A model generated the notes under the pieces. That model was not told where the DNA came from, did not search any database, and saw only the letters and a program-made list of their open reading frames with translations. Position numbers and translations under genes: made by a program. Below are positions 26,405 to 34,257 of a DNA stretch of 41,732 nucleotides, piece after piece. Within the stretch, counting starts at the first letter, position 1; every line of letters starts with the position of its first letter. This DNA comes from Actinomycetales bacterium (lineage in GTDB: Bacteria; Actinomycetota; Actinomycetes; Actinomycetales; Actinomycetaceae). The stretch lies in the NCBI GenBank assembly GCA_017882885.1, contig JADGOQ010000089.1, forward strand, positions 1 through 41,732, written 5' to 3'.

Positions 26405-27433
26405 CTGCCGTCCCCGGGCCGCCCAGATGTTGATCCCCGCATCGATGGCATAGCGGTCGATCTCGGCGAGTTCGTCCTGACTGAACTGCAGGTGGACGAG
26501 TGCACCCAGGGAGTCATGGAGCTGCCCCACGCTCGAGGCGCCTATCAGGGCGGAGGTGACGCGCTCGTCGCGCAGTACCCACGCGATTGCCATCTGCGCG
26601 AGGGTCTGGCCGCGTCGCCTGGCGATGGCGTCCAGGGCGCGAATGCGCTTCACCACCTCGTCCGTGATGAAGGACTGCCGGAACGAACCGTCGAGCGCGG
26701 CGCGCGAGTCCGCTGGGATGCCACCGAGGTACTTGTCGGTGAGCATCCCCTGGGCAAGCGGTGAGAACACGATGGCGCCCATTCGCTGCTCGCCCAGGAC
26801 GTCGAGGAGGCTGGGGTCGCCACCCTCGATCCAGCGGTTGAACATGGAGTAGGACGGCTGGTGGATCAGGAGGTCGACGCCGAGCTGGGCGGCGACGTCG
26901 AGGGCCTCCGCCGTCTCACGTGCCGGGTAGGAGGAGATCCCGACGTACAGGGCCTTGCCGCTGTCCACCGCGTACTTCAGCGTCCCAATGGTCTCGCGCA
27001 GCGGCGTGACGGCGTCGTAGCGGTGCGAGTAGAAGATGTCCACGTAGTCGGTGCCGAGCCGCGCGAGGGACTGGTCCAGCGAGGCGCGCAGGTACTTCCG
27101 TGAACCCCACTCGCCGTAGGGCCCGGGCCACATGTGGTAGCCGGCCTTGCTGGAAATGATCAACTCGTCGCGATAGGGCGCGAGGTCCGAGCGGAGGACA
27201 TCGCCGAATGCCCGCTCCGCCGAGCCCGGGGGCGGACCGTAGTTGTTGGCGAGGTCGATGTGGGTGATCCCCGCGTCGAAGGCGGCGAGGATGATCTCCC
27301 GCTGTGTGGCCGCGGGCGTCGTCTGTCCGAAGTTCTGCCAGAGGCCCAGCGAGATGATGGGGAGTTCGAGTCCGCTGGCTCCGCAGCGGCGGTAGGTCAT
27401 GCGGGCGTAGCGTTCGTCGTCGGCGATGTACAT
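26402..27433 (-). CDS. Aldo/keto reductase, YghZ/L-glyceraldehyde-3-phosphate reductase type
   Basis: 343-residue TIM-barrel NADPH oxidoreductase. The catalytic tetrad is D60, Y65, K96 and H137 (THIDLANNYGPPPGSAE, ISSKAGY, FYSHRYD). The NNYGPPPGSAE segment, the GYHMWPGPYGEWGS insert and overall length match YghZ, which reduces L-glyceraldehyde-3-phosphate and methylglyoxal, and the related Kv-beta-like AKRs. The physiological substrate here is an inference. It lies 17 nt downstream of serA but has its own leaderless-type -10 (TAGCGT), so it can be expressed separately. Confidence 0.9.
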   Translation of the reverse strand: MYIADDERYARMTYRRCGASGLELPIISLGLWQNFGQTTPAATQREIILAAFDAGITHIDLANNYGPPPGSAERAFGDVLRSDLAPYRDELIISSKAGYHMWPGPYGEWGSRKYLRASLDQSLARLGTDYVDIFYSHRYDAVTPLRETIGTLKYAVDSGKALYVGISSYPARETAEALDVAAQLGVDLLIHQPSYSMFNRWIEGGDPSLLDVLGEQRMGAIVFSPLAQGMLTDKYLGGIPADSRAALDGSFRQSFITDEVVKRIRALDAIARRRGQTLAQMAIAWVLRDERVTSALIGASSVGQLHDSLGALVHLQFSQDELAEIDRYAIDAGINIWAARGRQ

Positions 27434-27440
27434 GACGACG

Positions 27441-27446
27441 ACGCTA
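27441..27446 (-). promoter_or_regulatory. -10 element (leaderless promoter) of the aldo/keto reductase
   Basis: TAGCGT on the minus strand, with 7 nt to the ATG at 27433, lying in the 17-nt gap after the serA stop. Confidence 0.5.
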
Positions 27447-27450
27447 CCCC

Positions 27451-28689
27451 TTACTGTGCCGTTGGCACCCGTTCGAGCACGCGCAGCCGGATGGTGTCCT
27501 CCATCCCGCGCAGCGCTTCGAGCGCTTCAGCCGGGAGCGCGGAACTGAGGTCGGTGATCATGTAGCCGAACTCCCCGGACGTCCCGAGGATCTGACCCTC
27601 GATGTTCGCCCCGTGCTCGGCGAAGGTCTGGTTGACGAGGGCGAGCACACCGGGGGTGTTGCGGTGGACGTACGCGAGGCGGAACCGCGTCGACGGGGAC
27701 GGCTCCAGCGTGAGGCGCGGCAGGTTGACGCTCAGGTCGGTGGACGCGGTCCGGAGGTACGTGGCCAGCTTGTTGCCGACGAACTGGGCGATCGCGACCT
27801 GGGCCTCCTGGGTGGATCCGCCGATGTGGGGGGTGAGGATCACGTTGGGCAGCCCCCGCAACTCGGATTCGAATGGGTCGCCGTTCTTGTTGGGCTCGTC
27901 CGGGAAGACGTCCACTCCTGCGCCCCCGATGTGGCCGTCGATGATGTTCGCGCGCAGGGCGCCGGTGTCCACCACGAACCCGCGGGAGAGGTTGAGGAAC
28001 AGTGCCCCCGGCTTCATTTGCGCGAACTCCTTCGCGCCGAACAGGCCGGCATTGCGTGGCGTGCCGTCCACGTGGAGCGTGACGACGTCGGAGTTCCGGA
28101 GCACCTCGGACATCGAACGGCAACGCTTCGCGTTGCCGAGCGAGAGTCGCTCGGCCGTGTCGAAGAACAGCACCCGCATGCCGAGCGCCTCCGCGACGAC
28201 GGACAGCTGGGTCCCGATGTTCCCGTAGCCGATGATGCCGAGCGTTCGGCCGCGCACCTCGTGCGCGCCGGACGCCGACTTCTCCCAGACACCGAAGTGC
28301 AGGGCGCGATCGCGTTCCGTGAGGCGGCGCATGAGGGCGATGATCTCGGCCACCGCGAGTTCCACGACCGACCGCGTGTTGGAGAACGGTGCGTTGAAGA
28401 CGGCCACGCCGTGGCGCGCGGCCGCCTTCAGGTCGACCTGGTTGGTCCCGATGCAGAACGCTCCGATGGCCTCGAGCTGGGGGTGTTCGGCGAACACGCG
28501 GGCGGAGACGGTGGTCTTGGACCGGATGCCCAGGACGCGCACGCCGTCGAGGGCCGCGATGAGCTCGTCCTCCTCGAGCGCGCCGGGATGGCGCACGACC
28601 GTGAGGCCCACCGCCTGGAGCAGGGGATCAGTCTCAGGGTGCGGGTTCTCGAGCAGGAGTGCCTTCGCCACGGGCCCATCGTCCCTCAC
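27451..28689 (-). CDS. serA: D-3-phosphoglycerate dehydrogenase
   Basis: Oxidizes 3-phosphoglycerate, the entry step to serine. 412 residues, the short SerA form with one C-terminal ACT domain (about 335-412), as in E. coli, rather than the 520-residue form usual in mycobacteria. The NAD loop is GIIGYGNIG, the catalytic Arg is in LNLSRGFVVD, and the catalytic His is in LTPHIGGSTQEA. The GTG at 28689 overlaps the stop of helD as GTGA; a second GTG at 28671 (MAKALLLENPH) is an alternative. The ACT domain suggests feedback by serine. Confidence 0.95.
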   Translation of the reverse strand: MRDDGPVAKALLLENPHPETDPLLQAVGLTVVRHPGALEEDELIAALDGVRVLGIRSKTTVSARVFAEHPQLEAIGAFCIGTNQVDLKAAARHGVAVFNAPFSNTRSVVELAVAEIIALMRRLTERDRALHFGVWEKSASGAHEVRGRTLGIIGYGNIGTQLSVVAEALGMRVLFFDTAERLSLGNAKRCRSMSEVLRNSDVVTLHVDGTPRNAGLFGAKEFAQMKPGALFLNLSRGFVVDTGALRANIIDGHIGGAGVDVFPDEPNKNGDPFESELRGLPNVILTPHIGGSTQEAQVAIAQFVGNKLATYLRTASTDLSVNLPRLTLEPSPSTRFRLAYVHRNTPGVLALVNQTFAEHGANIEGQILGTSGEFGYMITDLSSALPAEALEALRGMEDTIRLRVLERVPTAQ

Positions 28690-30947
28690 AGGGTGTGGCC
28701 ACCGGTCGGGGAGTTCACATCATGGGCGTCGGGCCAGCCCTCGGGCAGCTCATCACGGAACACGGCGTGCAGCCGGCGGGTCGGCCGGGTCATGGCCACG
28801 TAGATGTCCCCGACCGACACCGCGGCGATCTGAGCCGGCTCCACCACCACGACGACGTCGAACTCGAGGCCCTTCGAACCGGGCGCATCCATCACCACGA
28901 GCGGAGCCCGCAGCGGGTGGCCGTCCGGGGACACGAGCGCCTCCCCGACGGTCTCCGCGAGCTCCCCTCGCACCCCGGAAACCTGGTCCGACGGCGCGAT
29001 CACGGCCATCTTCCCCCGTCCCAGGCCACGCAACTCGCCCTTCACGACGTCGGCGAGGACCTCACGCCAGTGGCCGCGCGTCATCACGAGGGCGTCCGGG
29101 ACGTTCCGCGCGGCGGTGAGCGGCAGGTAGTCACCGGGCGCGGCCGCCCGCAACACGGCGCCGGCCGCCTCGAGGACGGTCGCGGGGGTGCGGTAGCTGA
29201 TGGTCAGCGCGGCCTGACGCACGTGCTCACGCCCGGCCTTGCCCATGAGGGAACGCCACGATGTGGCGGGCACGGAGGAGGAGCGCTGTGCCAGGTCGCC
29301 GACCACGGTCATCGACCGGAGCGGGCACCGCCGCAGCAGGGCGCGCCACGCCATGGGGGACAGTTCCTGTGCCTCGTCCACCACGATGTGCCCGAACGTC
29401 CACGTGCGGTCGCCCCCGGCCTTCTCGGCCAGGGAGAGGCGCGGCCCGCGCTGCGAGAACCGGGCGGCCAGCATCGAGGCGTTCACCATGCCGTCACCGA
29501 GATCCTGGGCGTCGATCGCCGTCTGCGCGAACTCGAGCTGCTCCCGTGCGTTGGCCTGCTCCTCCATGCGGGCGCGCCGGGATTCCGCCTCCTCGTGCGG
29601 TCCGAGGAGCTCAGCCAGCTCGTCCAGGATCGGCACGTCCGAGACCGTCCACGCGGATCCCGGCTCGCGGTACAGCAGCTCGCGCTCCGCCTGGGTGAAC
29701 TTGGGGGCGAACCGCTCGAGCAGGTCCGGGCGCGCGTACACCTTCTCGAGGAGCCCGTGGGGCGTCGTCGGCATCCAGCACAGGTTGAGCGCGACCCGAA
29801 CCTCGCGGTTGGCGCGGACGTCCTCGTACAGGTAGGAGTAGTCCTCCTCGTCGTCGAGGCCGCGACCGCGCGCGTACTGCCGGACGAGGTCCTCGAGCAT
29901 GGCGAGCACGAACGGCGTGCGCGACTCGTTGTGGGTCTGCGCGGCCCGCCTGGCGCGGGACATCGCCTTGGTCACCCCGGCCGGGGTGATCGCGATGGTG
30001 ATGCCCTCGATGGTGATCTCCCGCGCCTCGGCCGGGACACGCTGGAGTGCCTGGACGGCGCGCTCGACGACGTTCGCCATCTCCAGGTTGCCCTTGACCT
30101 GCGCCACCGGCTCCTCCTCCCGCAGGCGCGTGGAGGTGCCGGGGAGCAGGTCGCCCATGGTGGTGGAGACGACGTCCGTCTCGCCCAGCGAGGGGAGCAC
30201 CTGGTCGATGTAGTCCAGGAAGACCCGGGTTGGCCCCACCACGAGGACGCCGGAGCGTTGCAGGCGCTCGCGGTGCGCGTAGAGCAGGTAGGCAGCCCGG
30301 TGGAGCGCGACGGCGGTCTTGCCGGTCCCCGGCCCGCCCTGGACCACCAGGATCCCCTCGACGTCGTCGCGGATGATCGCGTCCTGCTCGGCCTGGATCG
30401 TGGCGACGATGTCCCCCATGCGTCCCTCGCGGGCAGCAGAGAGGGCCGCGAACAGCGCGCCCTCGCCCGTCAGGGAGGACGCGACCTCCTCGGTGAGTTC
30501 ATGGGCGTTGAGGAGCTCGTCCTCGATGCCGACGACGGTGCGGCGGTCCGTGGTGATGTGGCGACGGCGGACCACGTTTCCCGGGTGGGCCGCGGTGGCC
30601 TGGTAGAACGGCCGAGCCGACGGCGCGCGCCAGTCCACCAGCAGCTGGTCCTGGTCCTCGCTGAGGATGCCGATCCGGCCCACGTACCGCGACTCGCCGT
30701 CGGAGAAGTCGAGGCGGCCGAAGATGAGTCGGTTCTCGACCTGGTCGAGCCGCGCGATCATGTCCTCGTAGTGGGCGGCGAACGCGTCACGCTCGGAGCG
30801 GTTCTGCGGCGAGCCCGAGGGGCCGGTGCGCCGCACGCCGTCGAGGCTCTGGCGATAGTTGCGCCGCATCGTGTCGACACGGCGGTAGACCCGCTCCACA
30901 TAACGCTGCTCCAGCGCGATTTCGCGGGCTTCGGCGTCGTTGTCCAC
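28686..30947 (-). CDS. helD: HelD-type UvrD-like ATPase (RNA polymerase recycling factor)
   Basis: 753-residue superfamily 1 protein. An N-terminal charged coiled-coil arm (about 1-75) precedes the motor with Walker A GPGTGKTA (205-212). Other motifs are IVVDEAQELSP (DEAQ Walker B), SYRTP, and the late GSKGLEFDVVVVV and IYVAMTRPTRRLH. The arrangement fits actinobacterial HelD/HelR, which pries stalled RNA polymerase from DNA and in some species protects against rifamycins. The GTG at 30947 has AGGAGGGA at 5-nt spacing; the open frame upstream is unlike the family. I see no rifamycin-associated inverted repeat upstream. It is co-translated with serA. Confidence 0.9.
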   Translation of the reverse strand: MDNDAEAREIALEQRYVERVYRRVDTMRRNYRQSLDGVRRTGPSGSPQNRSERDAFAAHYEDMIARLDQVENRLIFGRLDFSDGESRYVGRIGILSEDQDQLLVDWRAPSARPFYQATAAHPGNVVRRRHITTDRRTVVGIEDELLNAHELTEEVASSLTGEGALFAALSAAREGRMGDIVATIQAEQDAIIRDDVEGILVVQGGPGTGKTAVALHRAAYLLYAHRERLQRSGVLVVGPTRVFLDYIDQVLPSLGETDVVSTTMGDLLPGTSTRLREEEPVAQVKGNLEMANVVERAVQALQRVPAEAREITIEGITIAITPAGVTKAMSRARRAAQTHNESRTPFVLAMLEDLVRQYARGRGLDDEEDYSYLYEDVRANREVRVALNLCWMPTTPHGLLEKVYARPDLLERFAPKFTQAERELLYREPGSAWTVSDVPILDELAELLGPHEEAESRRARMEEQANAREQLEFAQTAIDAQDLGDGMVNASMLAARFSQRGPRLSLAEKAGGDRTWTFGHIVVDEAQELSPMAWRALLRRCPLRSMTVVGDLAQRSSSVPATSWRSLMGKAGREHVRQAALTISYRTPATVLEAAGAVLRAAAPGDYLPLTAARNVPDALVMTRGHWREVLADVVKGELRGLGRGKMAVIAPSDQVSGVRGELAETVGEALVSPDGHPLRAPLVVMDAPGSKGLEFDVVVVVEPAQIAAVSVGDIYVAMTRPTRRLHAVFRDELPEGWPDAHDVNSPTGGHTL

Positions 30948-31125
30948 GCAAGTCCCTCCTGTGGGCCATCGATCCGTGCGGGTACGGCCAACCATTATCC
31001 GCCACGGCGGCGGCGGCGCGCCACCTGTCGGGTCCGCGCCCGACACCGCCGGGCGCCGGGGCGGGAACACCGGCGGGAATGATCGGCACAAGGCGCGCGT
31101 TGGACCTTGCAGGAGAGGAGATCAC
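30948..31125. promoter_or_regulatory. Divergent intergenic region helD / PAC2 gene
   Basis: 178 nt with ribosome sites at both ends: AGGAGGGA for helD on the minus strand and GGAGAGGAG for the PAC2 gene. GGATAATGG on the minus strand (around 30995) is a possible helD -10. I find no convincing -35 or operator. Confidence 0.35.
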
Positions 31126-32100
31126 ATGGACGACCGCAGGGAATTCGTGAGCCTGACGCCCGCGGCGAAGAGCCTGGGCGTCGTGCCGGTGCTCATCCAC
31201 GCCACCTACTCGCCCATGGACGCGGGTCAGGCGGCCATGCTCTTCTCCGAGCACCTGGTGGACTCGCTCCAGCACGAGCGCATAGCGACATTCGATCCGG
31301 ACCAGCTGATCAACTACCGCCAGCACCGCCCGCACATGGTGTTCGAGGACTGGCGATTCACCGACTACGCCGAGCCGGAGATCGTCCTCGACCTCCTGCG
31401 CGACGACGAGGGCAAGGCCCTCCTGCTGCTCCACGGTCCTGAGCCGGATCTGCAGTGGAACCGGTTCACGGACACGGTGATCGAACTTGCCGAGCGCTTC
31501 GGCGTCGAGACCACGATCGGCGTGCAGGGCATCCCGATGGGGGTGCCGCACACGCGCCCGATCCAGCTGACCATGCACGCCACGGAGCGTCACCTGATCG
31601 GTGACCAGCCCGAGCTGTTCGGCACGATCCAGGTGCCGGGGCACGTCTCCGCACTCCTCGAGTACCGCATGGGCCAACGCGGCCACCACGCCGTCGGTAT
31701 CACGGCGGCAGTGCCCCACTACCTCGCGAGCAGCCCGTACCCGCCGGCCGCTTCCGCACTTGTCCGCCGCGTCGCCCAGCAGGCCGACCTCGCGCTGCCG
31801 GTCGGGGAGCTCGAGGCCGCCGCGGCTCGCATGGGCGCGGACATCGCGGAGCAGGTGAAGGACCAACCGGAGGTGCTGGCGCTGGTCACCGCCCTCGAGG
31901 CACAGTACGACTCCTTCATGAGGAGCCAGCCCCAGATGGTCGCCGCCCAGGCGGCCCAGGACGACGCCGGCGCCGTCCCCACCGCCGACGAGATCGGTGC
32001 GGCCGCCGAGGCGTTCCTCGCCGACCTGATGGGGGAGGGCCCCTCGGTGCGGGACCACGTGAGCGACAACGACGCCGCGGGCCCGCCCGCGGGTGCCTGA
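31126..32100 (+). CDS. PAC2 family protein (proteasome-assembly-chaperone-like)
   Basis: 324 residues. The PAC2 domain covers about 15-250 (PVLIHATYSPMDAGQAA ... TIGVQGIPMGVPHTRP ... ITAAVPHYL), and a helical acidic C-terminal part follows. Actinobacterial members such as Rv2714, found near lexA/nrdR in mycobacteria, resemble archaeal and eukaryotic proteasome assembly chaperones, but their role is not established and no proteasome gene is in this window. The ATG at 31126 follows GGAGAGGAG. It is divergent from helD, with 178 nt between starts. Confidence 0.87.
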   Translation: MDDRREFVSLTPAAKSLGVVPVLIHATYSPMDAGQAAMLFSEHLVDSLQHERIATFDPDQLINYRQHRPHMVFEDWRFTDYAEPEIVLDLLRDDEGKALLLLHGPEPDLQWNRFTDTVIELAERFGVETTIGVQGIPMGVPHTRPIQLTMHATERHLIGDQPELFGTIQVPGHVSALLEYRMGQRGHHAVGITAAVPHYLASSPYPPAASALVRRVAQQADLALPVGELEAAAARMGADIAEQVKDQPEVLALVTALEAQYDSFMRSQPQMVAAQAAQDDAGAVPTADEIGAAAEAFLADLMGEGPSVRDHVSDNDAAGPPAGA

Positions 32101-32108
32101 GCGCGCCG

Positions 32109-32909
32109 TCAGCCTGACGAACCCGCGAACCTCGCCAGTGCCGAGCCGGCGACCACCCGCGCCGGCAGCGGGAGCGTCCGTACGCGGCGCGCGAGGTCGA
32201 CGTCGTCGATCGGTCGGCGGGACGCCCCCAGCACCACGTTGCCGTAGCGCCGTCCGCGGATGATGGCCGGGTCCACCACCATCACCACGTGCTCGAAGAC
32301 GGACGCCAGCACCCGGGCCTCGGCCCGCGCCTCGACGAGCGGCGGGGAATCCGCGAGGTTGACCGCGTAGATACCGTCCTCGCGCAGGGCGTGGAGCGCG
32401 GACCGGGCCGCGCCCTGGTCGCACAGGTGGGCGGGCACCTGCGCCCGGACGAAGACGTCGCGCACGATCACGTCCCAGCGACCCTGCGGGAACGAGTCCA
32501 GCGCCGCCCGGGCGTCGCCGTTGCGGATGCGCAACCGGGGGGAGCGTGGCAGGGGGAACCACTCGCGCGCCAGGCGGGCGAGTTCGCCGTCCCACTCCAC
32601 GGCCAGCTGCATGCTCCCCGGCCGCAGCGCGTCCCACGCCGTCGCCAGCGAGCACCCCGCGCCCCCGAGGTGGAGCGCCCGGATCGGGGTACGGTCGCCG
32701 CGGGTGGCGCCCACGAGGGCGTCGATGTGCTGCATGTACTCGAACTCGAGATGCGCCGGGTCGTCGAGGTCGTGGAAGGAGGACTCCATGCCGTCGATCA
32801 GCAGGATCACCTGACGCGGCCCGACGACGCGGAGCGCGACCTCGGCCTCCCCGGTGCGGACCGGGTCCGCGGGCCAGCGGGCGGCGAGGCCGGCCGGGCT
32901 TCGTGACAT
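32109..32909 (-). CDS. Spermidine-synthase-like SAM-binding protein
   Basis: 266 residues with a Rossmann methyltransferase core related to polyamine aminopropyltransferases: motif I LHLGGAGCSLATA, the acidic end of beta 2 in LAVEWDGEL, RIRNGDARAAL, and WDVIVRDVF at the position of the catalytic-loop Asp. The early LIDGMESSFHDLDDPAHLEFEYMQHI resembles the substrate-entry strand of spermidine synthases. Actinobacteria carry many such proteins with no proven polyamine activity. TAGCCT lies 6 nt before the ATG. It is convergent with the PAC2 gene, with 8 nt between stops. Confidence 0.8.
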   Translation of the reverse strand: MSRSPAGLAARWPADPVRTGEAEVALRVVGPRQVILLIDGMESSFHDLDDPAHLEFEYMQHIDALVGATRGDRTPIRALHLGGAGCSLATAWDALRPGSMQLAVEWDGELARLAREWFPLPRSPRLRIRNGDARAALDSFPQGRWDVIVRDVFVRAQVPAHLCDQGAARSALHALREDGIYAVNLADSPPLVEARAEARVLASVFEHVVMVVDPAIIRGRRYGNVVLGASRRPIDDVDLARRVRTLPLPARVVAGSALARFAGSSG

Positions 32910-32915
32910 GACCCA

Positions 32916-32921
32916 AGGCTA
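32916..32921 (-). promoter_or_regulatory. -10 element (leaderless promoter) of the spermidine-synthase-like gene
   Basis: TAGCCT on the minus strand, with 6 nt to the ATG at 32909 and no Shine-Dalgarno sequence. Confidence 0.5.
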
Positions 32922-33021
32922 GCCTTGACCCAGGAGGGCGAGGACACGTGCCGGTCGCCCCGCCGGGCGGGCCGGTGGCAGGGGGATGGCGTGCCCACGA
33001 GATCTTCACGATCGTCCGCTT

Positions 33022-33049
33022 TTGCATCGCGGGCTGGTGGAACTATCCT
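33022..33049 (+). promoter_or_regulatory. Promoter of the DUF3040 gene
   Basis: TTGCAT (33022-33027), a 16-nt spacer, then TATCCT (33044-33049). The leader is about 30 nt and holds the ribosome site GAGGAGG before the ATG at 33088. Confidence 0.6.
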
Positions 33050-33087
33050 TGTTCCACACCATTGAGTTGGGGCGTGAGGAGGCGCGA

Positions 33088-33441
33088 ATGCCGTTGTCAG
33101 AATACGAGCAGCGCGTGCTTGCCCAGATGGAACAGCATCTCCGGGACGCCGATCCGGCGCTCGAGAAGTCGATGACCTCGAAGGGCCGGATCGACGTGCG
33201 GAAGCTGTCGATCGGCGTCGTCCTCGCGATCGTCGGACTCGGTGTCCTCGTGGCCGGAGTGGCCACTTCCCAGGTCTGGCTCGGCATCCTGGGGTTCGTC
33301 GCCATGCTGGGCGGTGTCATGCTCGCCACCACCCTCTCGACCACCAAGAATAACTCCGCCAGGGCGGCATCCGCCCGCGCGGCGTCCGGCTTCATGACCC
33401 GGCAGCAGGAGCGTTGGCAGAAGCGGCAGGACAGGCGCTAG
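33088..33441 (+). CDS. DUF3040 domain membrane protein
   Basis: 117 residues. The N-terminal MPLSEYEQRVLAQMEQHLRDADP is the diagnostic DUF3040 segment. Two membrane helices follow (about 40-59 and 63-82), and then a basic cytoplasmic tail. DUF3040 genes commonly lie just upstream of mraZ in actinobacteria, suggesting a link with the envelope, but the function is unknown. It has its own promoter, a strong ribosome site, and a terminator that separates it from the dcw cluster. Confidence 0.9.
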   Translation: MPLSEYEQRVLAQMEQHLRDADPALEKSMTSKGRIDVRKLSIGVVLAIVGLGVLVAGVATSQVWLGILGFVAMLGGVMLATTLSTTKNNSARAASARAASGFMTRQQERWQKRQDRR

Positions 33442-33477
33442 CCCTCCACTCCACTCCGCTCCACCGCGACCGCATCC

Positions 33478-33504
33478 AACCCCGTCACCACCGGTGACGG
33501 GGTT
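33478..33504 (+). terminator. Intrinsic terminator after the DUF3040 gene
   Basis: A perfect 12-bp stem (AACCCCGTCACC with GGTGACGGGGTT), a 3-nt loop, and a short pyrimidine run CTTCT after it. It isolates the DUF3040 gene from mraZ. Confidence 0.9.
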
Positions 33505-33635
33505 CTTCTGTCTCCTCGATGACCGGCGCGGTGGCCACGAGGGCATCCTCGGCCGCAGTTTTCCCTCCACTCCCTCACGAGCGCTCTGGCCTGCGGAAAC
33601 GCCCGAATCTGACCGCAAAACGCCCTCAGGATGGG

Positions 33636-33663
33636 TTGACGGTGGGGGAATGTGGAGTAAGGT
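33636..33663 (+). promoter_or_regulatory. mraZ (dcw cluster) promoter
   Basis: TTGACG (33636-33641), a 16-nt spacer, then TAAGGT (33658-33663). It is the best sigma-70-type match in the window and is overlaid by the GTGG repeats of the probable MraZ operator. Confidence 0.75.
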
Positions 33664-33667
33664 GGAG
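33642..33667 (+). promoter_or_regulatory. MraZ-binding repeat array
   Basis: Three direct repeats GTGG(G/A)G begin at 33642, 33652 and 33662, exactly 10 bp apart. This equals the spacing of the TGGGN-N5 boxes bound by MraZ in E. coli. They overlap the spacer and -10 of the mraZ promoter, predicting autorepression. Confidence 0.7.
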
Positions 33668-33698
33668 GCAATGTCAGCAGGAGTGGGGAGGTGACCGG

Positions 33699-34130
33699 AT
33701 GTTCCTCGGAACCTACGAGCCTCGCCTCGACGAGAAGGGCCGGCTCATCCTGCCGGCGAAGTACCGTGACGAGCTCTCCGGCGGACTAGTCCTCACCCGC
33801 GGGCAGGAGCGCTGCATCTACGCGTTCCCGATGCGCGAGTTCGAGCGCCTCCACGAGCAGCTGCGCACCGCCCCCGTGAGCTCGAAGGGCTCCCGCGACT
33901 ACCTGCGCCTCTTCCTCTCCGGCGCCACCGACGAGGTGCCGGACAAGCAGGGCCGCGTGACGATCCCCGTCGGCCTGCGCCAGTACGCGGGCCTCCAGCG
34001 CGACGTCGCCGTGATCGGCGCCGGCTCGCGCGTCGAGATCTGGGATGCCGCCGCCTGGCACGTGTACGTCACCGAGCAGGAGGGCGCTTACTCCGAGACT
34101 GCGGAGGAGGTGATCCCCGGCATCCTCTGA
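33699..34130 (+). CDS. mraZ: Transcriptional regulator MraZ
   Basis: DNA-binding ring protein that controls the dcw cluster. 143 residues with two SpoVT-AbrB-like domains (about 5-47 and 76-119), each marked by a DEKGR or DKQGR motif ([35 protein letters not shown]). The ATG at 33699 follows GGGGAGGTGACC and gives the invariant start [11 protein letters not shown]. It is the first gene of the cluster and has its own operator array just upstream. Confidence 0.97.
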   Translation: MFLGTYEPRLDEKGRLILPAKYRDELSGGLVLTRGQERCIYAFPMREFERLHEQLRTAPVSSKGSRDYLRLFLSGATDEVPDKQGRVTIPVGLRQYAGLQRDVAVIGAGSRVEIWDAAAWHVYVTEQEGAYSETAEEVIPGIL

Positions 34131-34204
34131 ATCCCGCCTCGCCCGATGAGGTCTCTCGCCATGGTCTGACGCACTTCCCCGGCGCCAGAACAAGGGGGGA
34201 GTCC

Positions 34205-34233
34205 TGGTCGGGGGGAGGAGGGCCTCCTGACCA
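34205..34233 (+). other. Hairpin in the mraZ-rsmH leader
   Basis: TGGTC (34205-34209) pairs with GACCA (34229-34233) and AGGAG (34216-34220) with CTCCT (34224-34228), leaving a six-G bulge on the 5' side and a 3-nt loop. It ends 24 nt before the rsmH start. It could be an attenuator, a processing site or a chance fold. The rest of the 127-nt gap holds only the rsmH ribosome site. Confidence 0.4.
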
Positions 34234-34257
34234 CTCGCACCAACGACAAGGAGCACG

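Noticed and set aside
28659-31082. Open frame of about 800 codons on the plus strand opposite helD
   Set aside because: helD carries intact helicase motifs; the plus-strand product is a compositional shadow.
30948-31125. Rifamycin-associated element upstream of helD
   Set aside because: I looked for the GGGGCTTGCGGCAAG-type inverted repeat known from some actinobacterial rifamycin-response genes and found no match, so rifamycin induction is not claimed.
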